Positions 52,738 to 61,316 of a stretch of 64,000 bases of DNA are shown here, one piece after another (within the stretch, counting starts at the first letter, position 1; every line of letters starts with the position of its first letter). Made by a program: the position numbers and the translations under genes. The notes beneath the pieces are model-generated. The model saw only the letters and a program-made list of their open reading frames with translations, was not told where the DNA came from and made no database searches. This DNA is from Bacillota bacterium (GTDB lineage: Bacteria; Bacillota; Clostridia; Acetivibrionales; DSM-1351): positions 52,179-116,178 of the forward strand of contig JAEWMS010000026.1 of NCBI GenBank assembly GCA_023393115.1, in the 5' to 3' direction.

Positions 52738-53916
52738 ATGATTTCTAATAAAATCAACAATAGACTGGCTAATTCATCAATGATAAGAGCCATGTTTGAA
52801 GAGGGTACAAGGCTAAAAAAGGTGTATGGAGAGGATAAGGTTTTTGATTTTTCTCTTGGAAATCCAGATCCAGAGCCTCCAGCAGAAGTTAAAGCTGCAT
52901 TGAGACAGCTGGTTAAATCAGAGGAACTGGGTATGCACTTGTATATGGATAATGCAGGCTATCCTGAGGTTAGAGAAACCATAGCCACTAAGATAAACAA
53001 AGAAACAGGCTTAAAGCTGACCTTTAATAATGTAGTTATGACGGTAGGTGCAGGCGGAGCTCTGAATGTAGTTTTGAAAACTCTTCTCGATCAGGACGAA
53101 GAAGTTATTATATTTGCACCTTACTTTGTGGAATACACCTCATACATAGACAATCACGGTGGTAAAACAGTTATAGTAAACACTGACCCTGATACTTTTT
53201 TACCTGACCCTGAACTACTCAGATCAAAAATAACTCCCAACACCAAGGCAGTCCTTATAAATACACCAAATAACCCTACCGGAGTTGTTTACGGTGCCGA
53301 TATTTTGAAAGCTATTGCCAAGGTTCTCGAAGAAAAAGGAAAAGAATACGGACACACTATTTACATCATTTCTGATGAGCCTTACAGGAAGCTGGCCTAT
53401 GATGTTGAAGTACCAAACATATTAACAATATACAGAAATGCAATTATGATTGACTGCTTCAGCAAGTCTCTTTCACTCCCTGGTGAACGTATGGGTTATA
53501 TTGCAACAAACCCTGAAGCTGATGACATTGGAACCCTGATGGGCGGTCTGATATACTGCAACAGAGTTTTAGGTTATGTCAATGCCCCTGCCCTGTTCCA
53601 GAAGGTTATTGCTAAGTCTATTGATGCCTCAGTGGATATTAATATTTACAAGGAGAGAAGAGATTTAATTTATAACGGCCTCACCAGCTTCGGGTATGAA
53701 TGTGTTAAACCTGACGGTGCCTTTTATCTGTTCCCCAAGTCTCTTATAGCTGATGACCTGGAATTCAAAAACAGAGCCTTGAAGTATAATTTACTTATAG
53801 TTCCAGGTTCCGGTTTCGGTGCTCCCGGCCATTTCCGCCTCGCTTACTGTGTAAGCCTTGAAACCATAAAAAACTCCCTGCCTGCTTTTGAAGCATTAGC
53901 CAAGGAGTTTAGATAA
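52738..53916 (+). CDS. Pyridoxal-phosphate-dependent class I/II aminotransferase
   Basis: A 392-residue aminotransferase. Typical blocks: FSLGNPDPEPP, YMDNAGYPEVRETIA, VMTVGAGGALNVVLKTLL, INTPNNPTGVVY, SDEPYRKLAYD and the PLP Lys in DCFSKSLSLPGERMGY, then NKR-like R in HFRLAYCVS for the substrate carboxylate. This is the MalY/PatB- to AspC-like superfamily; a precise amino acid cannot be given. The start at 52738 has GGGG 8 nt upstream; an ATG at 52720 runs into this site. It sits 22 bp after rqcH and probably is cotranscribed. Confidence 0.92.
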   Translation: MISNKINNRLANSSMIRAMFEEGTRLKKVYGEDKVFDFSLGNPDPEPPAEVKAALRQLVKSEELGMHLYMDNAGYPEVRETIATKINKETGLKLTFNNVVMTVGAGGALNVVLKTLLDQDEEVIIFAPYFVEYTSYIDNHGGKTVIVNTDPDTFLPDPELLRSKITPNTKAVLINTPNNPTGVVYGADILKAIAKVLEEKGKEYGHTIYIISDEPYRKLAYDVEVPNILTIYRNAIMIDCFSKSLSLPGERMGYIATNPEADDIGTLMGGLIYCNRVLGYVNAPALFQKVIAKSIDASVDINIYKERRDLIYNGLTSFGYECVKPDGAFYLFPKSLIADDLEFKNRALKYNLLIVPGSGFGAPGHFRLAYCVSLETIKNSLPAFEALAKEFR

Positions 53917-53939
53917 TAACATTTATTCTGGTGTACCTG

Positions 53940-53974
53940 AAGTCCGATTAATCACACGACATTAATCGGACTTT
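53940..53974. terminator. Bidirectional terminator
   Basis: Stem AAGTCCGATTAAT (53940-53952) and ATTAATCGGACTT (53961-53973) between the convergent aminotransferase and VOC genes. Confidence 0.9.
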
Positions 53975-53978
53975 ACTA

Positions 53979-54377
53979 TTATTTCTCTGTGTAATTCAGA
54001 CCCCAGGTTACGGCAAATTTATCCTTTACAACGGCATGGTAAGCTCCCCAAAAGGCTTTCTGAAGCTCAAAAATAACAGTTGCGCCTTCTTTTGTTAACT
54101 CAGAATAAACCTTCTCTATCTGCTCCTTCGAGTCCATTTCCAAAACCAGTTGAATATTTGTGTGCTCTGTCCCTTCTCCGAAAAGATCTGTAAAGTACAA
54201 AACACAATTTGGTGCTATGTGAAGCTCAGAATGCATTATTTTACCTTCATGCCCTTTGAACATTTCACTGCTATCGGCAGTCTTTACCATTTTTATTTCG
54301 CCGCCGAAAACCAATTTGTAAAAATCAAGTGCATCACTGCAATTCATTACTGCTATGCTTGGAATAATACTTTTCAT
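53979..54377 (-). CDS. VOC (glyoxalase/PhnB-like) family protein
   Basis: A 132-residue PhnB/DUF1398-like vicinal oxygen chelate protein: SIIPSIAVMNCSDALDFYKLVFGGE at the start, HSELHIAPNCVLYFTDLF in the middle, and KAFWGAYHAVVKDKFAVTWGLN at the end. This is the common PhnB group, where a metal-binding role is uncertain. It is one of two VOC genes in the window. Start preceded by AAGGAAA. Function unknown. Confidence 0.88.
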   Translation of the reverse strand: MKSIIPSIAVMNCSDALDFYKLVFGGEIKMVKTADSSEMFKGHEGKIMHSELHIAPNCVLYFTDLFGEGTEHTNIQLVLEMDSKEQIEKVYSELTKEGATVIFELQKAFWGAYHAVVKDKFAVTWGLNYTEK

Positions 54378-54431
54378 TTTCCTTGTTCCCTTTCCTCTTA
54401 AAAATATTTTGTAGTGTTACTTTGGTGAAAG

Positions 54432-55334
54432 TCATTTAGGTTTATCAACAGCCAGTCCGTCACCATATGCTGCCTGACTGAATATGTTTTCGGCCTCAAC
54501 AAGTGGTATCCCTGCAATGCTAATATTTTCTATGACACTTTCACCTATTTTCTGGTTACTGCACTCAAACAAATACCTTATGGCCTGGGGTTTAAAACCT
54601 AACAGTCTCGCCCCAATGGTATCAGTTGCTACCGGATCGCAGCCTGCTATAACCAGCCCTGTATGCCGGGCAATCCCTTTTGACGGTCCGGTTCCAATCA
54701 TTGCAGGACTTGCGCTGACAATGGACAGGTCTATGGGAATTTGCCCGGCCATGGCAGATATAAAGCCATGGAGTTCTGTGTGTATTCCCAGGTTCTTCTT
54801 AGGCTGCCCGTGTTCATCAGCCGGAGGCCACCCCAGTGCAATGTTTTTTATTGCTGCAGACATTGTGGCCTCCTCGTGATGCTTCAGCTGAGTAAATGAG
54901 ACCAATATGGTTACTTCCTCAAATAGTTTATTTAAATTTGTTGCAGGTACTATTGAGTGGTTCAGATTAATTCTTACAAAAGGTCCATGATTCAAATCAA
55001 TAAATTCAACGCCTTCTTCTGAAATAACTTTCCCGAAGCCAACAGAATCCATGACATCCTTTGTCTCACCATCTGCTGTTCCAGTGGCAATAACAATTCT
55101 CCCGGGATTTCTGTCTTTGAAAATCCTAATAATCTGTCTCAGGCTTTCCGGCCCCACAACAGTGGCAGAGTTTGGCTGCCTATTATTCACCCAGTTAGGT
55201 GTTATTACCACCACATCATTATTATTAACTTCTGAAGTTATTTGAAGCAGCTCAACGGCTTGCTTTATGGCGGCTGCCTCATCACTGTTATGGGTAATAG
55301 CTACATTAGAGTTATTCCATCTTCTTTGCCTCAT
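54432..55334 (-). CDS. DUF362-family protein
   Basis: A 300-residue protein with the DUF362 layout: VVVITPNWVNN, GRIVIATGTADGETKDVMDSVGFGK, LVSFTQLKHHEEATMSAAIKNIALG (core motif K-H-H...SAA-IKN), and VIAGCDPVATDTIGARLLGF near the C-terminus. DUF362 proteins are found across anaerobes, often fused to ferredoxin domains; here no Fe-S cysteine motif is present. Function unknown. The start has AAAGGGAT ahead. It is a single gene on the minus strand. Confidence 0.85.
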   Translation of the reverse strand: MRQRRWNNSNVAITHNSDEAAAIKQAVELLQITSEVNNNDVVVITPNWVNNRQPNSATVVGPESLRQIIRIFKDRNPGRIVIATGTADGETKDVMDSVGFGKVISEEGVEFIDLNHGPFVRINLNHSIVPATNLNKLFEEVTILVSFTQLKHHEEATMSAAIKNIALGWPPADEHGQPKKNLGIHTELHGFISAMAGQIPIDLSIVSASPAMIGTGPSKGIARHTGLVIAGCDPVATDTIGARLLGFKPQAIRYLFECSNQKIGESVIENISIAGIPLVEAENIFSQAAYGDGLAVDKPK

Positions 55335-55681
55335 GCTTATCCCTTTCCTTCGTTTAACTTACAGATTAGATTCCTACAGCTTCATTATCCCCATAAATGG
55401 CAAAAAAACACGAAACACTTAGATTCGATATTGACTTAACTGTCATATACCGCTAATATGAAAATATATCTAATTTTTATTAATAATAATTTCAGGAGCG
55501 TATTGAGTGATTAAATCCTTAAGCTGTTAAGATGGTATTTGAGTAAAAGAATCGCCTGTTTTTATCAGGTTTATTTTGTGTGCTCGGATACCATCCATTA
55601 ATGGGTTATCATTTCAATATGCTTTTATTTGTTATGCAAGAAAACTAATAATTTTATCAAGGGTTTGGAGGTTAATGTAAT
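55335..55681. other. Intergenic region with a nested inverted repeat before the tandem-GNAT gene
   Basis: About 350 bases without a gene. An 8-bp pair GATGGTAT (55531-55538) and ATACCATC (55588-55595) encloses a CCTG / CAGG hairpin (55555-55569). The element ends about 85 nt before the start codon at 55682 and could form a leader structure, but no known riboswitch class matches. Confidence 0.5.
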
Positions 55682-56686
55682 ATGAACAATAAATTTAATT
55701 TTGTCCAAGTTAAAATAGATTATGTTGATGAAGCGCTGGTTATGGTTCTAAATGCATATATAAAAGAGAGGCAATCTATTCCTTATTTACCCGATGCTGA
55801 CTTCAGCAATTCAATAAGAGATTCTATAAAATATTTATTTGAGAATGGCAGTGGCTATGCTGCTCTTTTGAATAATGAGTTTGTAGGCTTTCTTTCGGGC
55901 TTCAAAGTAGATAATTTTTTTGGTAAGTATAATGGAATCTATTGCCCTATTTATGGACATGGTGTGAAGCCCGATTACGGTTTGTCTCTTTATTCGGAAC
56001 TCTATAGATATGCAGCAGACCAGTGGGTAAAAGAAGAATATATAACCCATGCCGTCACGGTATTTAGCCATGATGACGCTCTGGTAAATATGTGGTTCTG
56101 GCAGGGTTTCGGTCTTAGATGTATTGACTCAATACGTCAAACTTCTACTCTTAAACTACCGGCTTCCCTCACCAATTCTACTTCTTCTGGTTTTGAAATC
56201 AGGAAAGCTGTGGCTGAGGATGCTGATATCCTCTCAGATATACATATTCAGCATAATAATTATTACAGGCGTTCCCCTGTTTTTATGCCCAGGAGCAATT
56301 ATGACCCTGTCGAAGAGCATATGGACTGGATGTCACAAGAGGGTAATCATGAGTGGGTAGCCTACCGAAGCAACAAGCCTATCGGAATAATGAGGCTTTG
56401 TACTGAAGCAGAAAGCTTTATTTCTTGTCACAGTTCGGTTATGAATATTCAGGATTCTTTTGTTATAGAGAGTGAACGAGGAAATGGTGTAGGCTCGGCA
56501 CTTTTAAATACCGTTCAGCAGTGGCTTATGGAAAACGGCTACCCTCTTTGCGGTGTTGACTACGAATCAATTAATCCGCAAGCAAAAAATTTCTGGGGCA
56601 GATACTTTACTCCATACACTTATTCTCTTGTACGCAGAATAGACGAACAAATTCTCCCCTACATCAAAATCAACCTGAAAGATTAA
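55682..56686 (+). CDS. Tandem-GNAT N-acetyltransferase
   Basis: A 334-residue protein with two GNAT-like halves. The N-terminal half (1-165) keeps only a weak fold signature (GYAALLNNEFVGFLSGF, WFWQGFGLRC). The C-terminal half (170-325) carries acetyl-CoA motif A in SFVIESERGNGVGSALLNTVQQWL (E-R-G-N-G-V-G) and the NPQAKNFWGRYF end. The ATG has a GGAGG site. A strong terminator follows. Acceptor unknown; tandem GNATs act as aminoglycoside, peptide or small-amine acetyltransferases in other bacteria, which is not shown here. Confidence 0.85.
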   Translation: MNNKFNFVQVKIDYVDEALVMVLNAYIKERQSIPYLPDADFSNSIRDSIKYLFENGSGYAALLNNEFVGFLSGFKVDNFFGKYNGIYCPIYGHGVKPDYGLSLYSELYRYAADQWVKEEYITHAVTVFSHDDALVNMWFWQGFGLRCIDSIRQTSTLKLPASLTNSTSSGFEIRKAVAEDADILSDIHIQHNNYYRRSPVFMPRSNYDPVEEHMDWMSQEGNHEWVAYRSNKPIGIMRLCTEAESFISCHSSVMNIQDSFVIESERGNGVGSALLNTVQQWLMENGYPLCGVDYESINPQAKNFWGRYFTPYTYSLVRRIDEQILPYIKINLKD

Positions 56687-56695
56687 ATCTGTAAC

Positions 56696-56729
56696 AAAAA
56701 CGTTGTCGGGTCTTCCCGGCAACGTTTTT
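56696..56729 (+). terminator. Terminator of the tandem-GNAT gene
   Basis: A 15-bp stem with one wobble (56696-56710 / 56715-56729), TCTT loop and a T run. Confidence 0.92.
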
Positions 56730-56875
56730 GCAAATTAATCTGGTAGTGGTTAATCTGATAGTCCTGCCAGAAACACCTTGTGACATTTGACTTTTACTCA
56801 TTATTAGTGATAATATTTTTACATTACATGGAATTTCATTACCGAAGACAATTAGCGAATTATTGAGGATTTCTA

Positions 56876-57739
56876 ATGTTCAATCTAAGTAATATTTATC
56901 GGCCTATTACCGCCCAACCGTTTTTAATTGATGAAACATATATTGAGATTCAACCATGTGAAGCGTTAAAGCCCTATGTACGCTGTTTTTGGGGTACACC
57001 GAATCCCTTAACAGGTGTCTCGACAATACCTGTAAAAAATAAGTTGGTAATACCTGATACCTGCATGGATATTATTATTGAAATCTATATGAATAATAAC
57101 AGTCTCAATGCTCTTTTTGCAGGAATAAGTGATAATACCTTTGAAGATATTCCTCTGACTACTACTCCGATGGTTTCCTGCTTTGCCATAAGTTTTTACA
57201 GCTGGGCCATACCTCTATTCTCAAGTGAGTCTTCCCAAAAAACTCTAAACACTTTTGCTGAGGCCGATGCTTATTTTAATAACTTTAAGTATGAACTTCA
57301 AGACATAATGGTGAAAAATCCTTCAACTACTGAAAGAGTGAGAAAAGTTGAACAGTTTCTTCTTAAGAAGCTGAATTTGAACAAGCAAAATGACAATGTG
57401 ATGAATGCCATATACAAAGTACTTGAATCAAAAGGTACCTCTAGCATTTCTGACTTATCCGGCTATTCTTCCATCAGCCAGAGACAACTGGAAAGATTAT
57501 TTTTGGTATATTTAGGTGTTTCGCCAAAGAAATTCTCCAGCCTGGTCAGGTACCAATATCTATGGAGAGACATTTTATTTAATAAGAACTTTAATATACA
57601 GGACGGCGTCTGTAAATATGGCTATACCGATCAAGCTCATTTACTTAACGACTTCAAAAAATATCATACACTTACACCTACAGATGCTAAAAAGTTCGCG
57701 TTAGAAAGAAGTGTTATGTCGAATTTTTACAATACATAA
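56876..57739 (+). CDS. AraC-family transcriptional regulator (DUF6597-type N-terminus)
   Basis: A 287-residue regulator. The N-terminal ~110 residues start with IQPCEALKPYVRCFWG and include IPDTCMDIIIEI and AISFYSWAIP, as in DUF6597 sensing domains. The C-terminal AraC domain has two helix-turn-helix units: ISDLSGYSSISQRQLERLFLVYLGVSPKKFSSLVRYQ (about 190-226) and IQDGVCKYGYTDQAHLLNDFKKYHTLTP (about 240-267). It may control the VOC protein encoded 103 bp downstream. Ribosome site GAGG. The signal is unknown. Confidence 0.9.
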   Translation: MFNLSNIYRPITAQPFLIDETYIEIQPCEALKPYVRCFWGTPNPLTGVSTIPVKNKLVIPDTCMDIIIEIYMNNNSLNALFAGISDNTFEDIPLTTTPMVSCFAISFYSWAIPLFSSESSQKTLNTFAEADAYFNNFKYELQDIMVKNPSTTERVRKVEQFLLKKLNLNKQNDNVMNAIYKVLESKGTSSISDLSGYSSISQRQLERLFLVYLGVSPKKFSSLVRYQYLWRDILFNKNFNIQDGVCKYGYTDQAHLLNDFKKYHTLTPTDAKKFALERSVMSNFYNT

Positions 57740-57842
57740 AGGATAAACGATGGTATTATGTACTGTAGATAAGTAAATTAAGTAATCAGTCTGCATCAGC
57801 GTAGGAAAAAATAAAATTATTCAACACAAGAAAGGATTACAT

Positions 57843-58229
57843 ATGTTCAGGTCAATACTTCAAATTTATGTCAAGGGAAGCGATGAAGCCTTCGAGTTTT
57901 ACAAAAATGCCTTTGACGCCAATATTGGTTTTCAGGATGTTGATGAAAATGGTACCGTAATTCATAGAGAGCTTGATGTGTTTGGGCAAGCAATTGCTAT
58001 AGGTGAAGCACATGACACTACTCGTGCCGGCGGCAAAAACAGGCTTACCGGCAATACCATGCAGTTTTGTATTCAGTTTGGTGAAGGACAAGAGGATAGA
58101 GTACGAAAAGCATACGAAACCATGCTTGAGGGCAGTGAAATTATCACTCCATTTGGTGAATTGTTTTTCAGCCCCTGTGGTGTGGAATTGATAGATAAAT
58201 ATGGAGTTTGGTGGTGTTTGTTTGTGTAG
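57843..58229 (+). CDS. VOC (glyoxalase/PhnB-like) family protein, second copy
   Basis: A 128-residue VOC protein of the PhnB type: MFRSILQIYVKGSDEAFEFYKNAFDA opening, VIHRELDVFGQAIAIGE, MQFCIQFGEGQEDRVRKAYETML, and a C-terminal FFSPCGVELIDKYGVWWCLF. It differs from the copy at 53979, so the two are not recent duplicates. Ribosome site AAAGGAT. It follows an AraC regulator on the same strand and may be its target. Confidence 0.87.
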   Translation: MFRSILQIYVKGSDEAFEFYKNAFDANIGFQDVDENGTVIHRELDVFGQAIAIGEAHDTTRAGGKNRLTGNTMQFCIQFGEGQEDRVRKAYETMLEGSEIITPFGELFFSPCGVELIDKYGVWWCLFV

Positions 58230-58326
58230 AACCTATGAAACCAATAGTTAATAACTTTTTTACAATAAATTTTCAAATGATCTAAAGAAATTTGTAAACG
58301 CGATTTGCGCATAGATGGAGGCTAGT

Positions 58327-59283
58327 ATGAAAAAACTGTCATTAGAGGATTTCAAACAAATAAGGACCTAGATATACCGTAATGCAAGGCAACTTGAATT
58401 GGCTTTATGGGAGTATTATTTTGAGAAAGGAAGTAAAGAGGCCGTACTTTCTGCTTTATCATTTTACGAGAACGATGACGGAGGATTTGGACATACTCTT
58501 GAAGCCGACAGCTGGAATCCTAATTCTTCCCCCTATACCACCTTGCGGGCAGCAAATATTTTAGAGATTATTGGAGTTACCGATAATAATCATCCCATGG
58601 TTAAAGGAGTACTGAAGTTCTTCGACAGTACTGAATATTATTCTGAGAATGGTTGGTTTTTCAATATTCCTTCAAATAATGATTATGCACATGCGCCTTG
58701 GTGGACGTACGACATGGAAGCAAACTTAACCGAAGGCATAGGTTTAACCGCCCAAATAGCCTGTTTCGTCCTTAAATATGCTGATAAAGAATCGGAGTTA
58801 TATAATAAAGCTATATTATTGAGCCATAGGATTTTTGATAAACTCAACACAACCGATGAATATGGGGATATGGGCTTGGGAGGATTTTGCGAATTACTTG
58901 ACACCGTTGAAAAAACAGGACTGAAGGTGAATTTCGACCTCAAACCCATCACCGATAAAATTAAAAAGCTTGTAAATAAAACTATAGAGAGGGATACTAC
59001 AAAGTGGGTATATTATACTCGAAGGCCCTCCGACTATATTAAATCCCCGGATAGTATTTTTTATGAAGATAATAAGGACACCCTTCAGAAAGAACTTGAT
59101 TATCTAATTACTACAAGACCGCAAAATGATGTTTGGGGTATTCCTTGGAGTTGGTTTGATAATAATGAAAAATACCCAAAGGAATTTGCTATTAGTGAAA
59201 ACTGGTGGAAAGCAGTCAAGGCCATAGATATTATCAACTATCTTAAAAGTTTTAATTGGTTGGAGGAAGCAAAAGGCATATAG
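58327..59283 (+). pseudogene. Prenyltransferase-like alpha-barrel protein interrupted by an amber codon
   Basis: A reading frame of 319 codons begins at ATG 58327 with MKKLSLEDFKQIRT, is broken by TAG at 58369-58371 (codon 15), then runs intact as IYRNARQLELALWEYYFEKGS to the stop at 59281-59283. In related proteins the broken position holds Trp (a W-I-Y-R-N-A-R-x-L motif), so a single TGG-to-TAG change explains it. The family has repeated alpha-helical segments of squalene-cyclase/terpenoid-barrel type (NDDGGFGHTLEADSWNPNSSPYTTLRAANIL) but no known enzyme activity. GGAGG lies 5-6 nt before the ATG. Possible restart codons such as TTG 58399 would lose the first motif. Confidence 0.75.
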
Positions 59284-59319
59284 AGAATAGCTGACCAAGA
59301 ATTTTTCCACTAAATCTAT

Positions 59320-59348
59320 AGGCTGTCAAATCAACTGATTGACAGCCT
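59320..59348. terminator. Terminator between convergent genes
   Basis: Stem AGGCTGTCAA (59320-59329) / TTGACAGCCT (59339-59348) between the pseudogene and phzF-like genes; tails are not strongly T-rich. Confidence 0.7.
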
Positions 59349-59371
59349 CTCATTTATGATGCTATGCATTA

Positions 59372-60241
59372 CTATATTTCAACTTCTGATAAAGTTAGAT
59401 TCATTGCAGTTCCCCCCACCTTGACTCCAAGAATTTCGTTTTCACTTACTGTTAACGACACCAGGATTTCAGATGGCTTTTTCATGGAATAACCTTGTTC
59501 AATTACAATGTTCGCTGCCTGCTTGTGGTTGATTTTCCCATAGTGATACAGGTAGCAGCCAAGTGCACCGTTTGAGGTCCCTGTTGCTGATTCTTCAGGA
59601 ATATCATATAACGGAGCAAAGTTTCTGCAATTAGCGTTAGCACCATGTAAGGATTCTAAGGTAAAAACATGATATCCGACTACATTGTATTTACGGCTGA
59701 TTTTTTTGATTTTTTCCATATCGGGATTTATTGCATTTAGAATTTTAATACTTTTTACCGGAACCATTATATCTCGGATTCCTGTTGATACCACTTGGGC
59801 CGGTAGATCTTCCGGCATTTGTGAAGCTTTGATTTTCAATGAATCGGCAAGCTCATCTTTATTAATTATTTCCGAAAACACAGGATTTGGTTGATTCATC
59901 ATAATAGAATTATCTTCTTTTATTTCAATTCCCAAGATTCCGGCTCTGGTCTCCTGTTTATAAACATCTGGTTTTAATAATCCTATACTTGCCATCGTAT
60001 GGAAGGCTGCAATGGTTGCATGACCGCACAAATCAACTTCTGCATTTGGAGTAAAAAATCTCACTTTAACATCTGCTACATTTGATCTCAATATAAAAGC
60101 TGTTTCGCTAAATCCTAGAAATGCAGAAACTTTTTTCATTTCCTCTTCTGATAAGGAATCTGCGTTAATCACAACACCTGCTGCATTTCCACCTTCTCTT
60201 GTTTTAGCAAATGAATTTAAAGTATATACGTTTACTTTCAT
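59372..60241 (-). CDS. PhzF-family isomerase-like protein
   Basis: A 289-residue PhzF-superfamily protein (diaminopimelate-epimerase fold). The N-terminal half starts with VYTLNSFAKTREGGNAAGVV, then FSETAFILRS, which contains the catalytic Glu, and VRFFTPNAEVDLCGHATIAAFH; the C-terminal half has FAPLYDIPEESATGTSNGALGCYL. PhzF itself acts in phenazine synthesis, but clostridial relatives have unknown substrates and no phenazine cluster is nearby. Start codon ATG at 60241 with a weak AAGG site. Confidence 0.9.
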   Translation of the reverse strand: MKVNVYTLNSFAKTREGGNAAGVVINADSLSEEEMKKVSAFLGFSETAFILRSNVADVKVRFFTPNAEVDLCGHATIAAFHTMASIGLLKPDVYKQETRAGILGIEIKEDNSIMMNQPNPVFSEIINKDELADSLKIKASQMPEDLPAQVVSTGIRDIMVPVKSIKILNAINPDMEKIKKISRKYNVVGYHVFTLESLHGANANCRNFAPLYDIPEESATGTSNGALGCYLYHYGKINHKQAANIVIEQGYSMKKPSEILVSLTVSENEILGVKVGGTAMNLTLSEVEI

Positions 60242-60297
60242 AATAAATTTACCTTATAAATTGATAATGAATTGATATTATCTGAAATACTTATTAA

Positions 60298-61083
60298 TTA
60301 GTTATTAATTGGTTTTGCTCTTTTTCTGGTTTTATGCTCTTCATCAAGTTCAACTTCTCTAGCTGGAATTCCAGTAAGTGTTTCTAGTTGGTTTTGTGCT
60401 TCAATTACTCTTTTCAACCATAATTCTTTATGTTCATCAAAGTTACGGCAGTCTTTTGGTACAATAATTGGTTCACCAAATACCATACGATTCTCAGCCC
60501 CTTCAACAGCTTGCTCAATAAAAGCCGGTAAAACAGGAATTCCCAGTAACCTTGCTAACCAAAATGCTCCCTGCTCAATATCGTCTGCACAATCCTTATT
60601 TATATCATAAATAGTTCCTTGAGAAAAAATCAGAAAATGCTTTGGCTTTTTGCCTTCAGCAAACCACTTTCCCGCTGCTCTCATGGCAGCCATTGAGCCG
60701 CCAACACTATTACGGTCAACTGCAAAAACTTTTTCAAGCTCAAGTATGGGCATTAATTCTGTTGGTATGGAAACACCATTAAAGCAATTTTCCTTAGCAA
60801 AAATAAATAGCTCTGGATATGTATCTATAACCTTATGCATAACCTCATAATAATAGCTTAAAATAAGCGGACCATCGGTATCAGTTAAATGATTTGATGC
60901 AATTATATAAGAAGAGGTAGTAAAATCCTCTGGTAAGTTAAAAGCCTTAAAATTATATGCTTTTAAAAGCATTTTCTTTGCTATAGCTAATCTATTTTTT
61001 AGTTCTTCAGTATCCTTTACAAGTCTTAAAACTTCTTTTATGTCATTTTCATTGAACATTGAACTGGCGTTAAACAGATGCAT
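60298..61083 (-). CDS. PlsC-like 1-acylglycerol-3-phosphate acyltransferase family protein
   Basis: A 261-residue acyltransferase-like protein. The N-H-x4-D type motif is in ASNHLTDTDGPLILSYYYE; block III resembles FSQGTIYD in place of the usual EGTR, and PVLPAFIEQAVE is the fourth block. Unlike classical PlsC no strong membrane anchor is present and the E-G-T-R motif is altered, so it may have a different acyl acceptor. The start at 61083 is fixed by GGAGG 6 nt upstream; the ORF from 61137 would cover it and part of the 94-bp repeat. Copy B of that repeat forms its 5' leader. Confidence 0.82.
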   Translation of the reverse strand: MHLFNASSMFNENDIKEVLRLVKDTEELKNRLAIAKKMLLKAYNFKAFNLPEDFTTSSYIIASNHLTDTDGPLILSYYYEVMHKVIDTYPELFIFAKENCFNGVSIPTELMPILELEKVFAVDRNSVGGSMAAMRAAGKWFAEGKKPKHFLIFSQGTIYDINKDCADDIEQGAFWLARLLGIPVLPAFIEQAVEGAENRMVFGEPIIVPKDCRNFDEHKELWLKRVIEAQNQLETLTGIPAREVELDEEHKTRKRAKPINN

Positions 61084-61100
61084 ATATTGACCTCCATAAT

Positions 61101-61194
61101 GCGCATTGCGCATACATAAATAGTTATGAAAAGACACATAGTGGCTTTTCGCTGCGTGAAGCGCACGATGACTTACAAAATGTATTTTTCACGC
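61101..61194 (-). repeat. 94-bp structured repeat, copy B (leader of the plsC-like gene)
   Basis: Second copy of the element at 31234-31327, ungapped. Minus-strand hairpins: GCGTGAA...TTCACGC, GAAAAGCCAC...GTGTCTTTTC and ATGCGC-AA-(T)GCGCAT. The last hairpin ends just before the GGAGG ribosome site of the 61083 gene. Confidence 0.75.
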
Positions 61195-61316
61195 TTTTAT
61201 CCCAAAAGTTTATTAAAAATTATATTTATCTGAGGCAACGATATTATTGCCAGATAGTATATTATCATAAGATTTAAAAGTTGTAAAATCAATGAATACT
61301 TATCTTATTTCCGCTT

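Noticed and set aside
58369..58371. TAG decoded as pyrrolysine
   Set aside because: No pyl genes or PYLIS-like structure are visible, and the site is a conserved Trp position, so simple mutation is far more likely.
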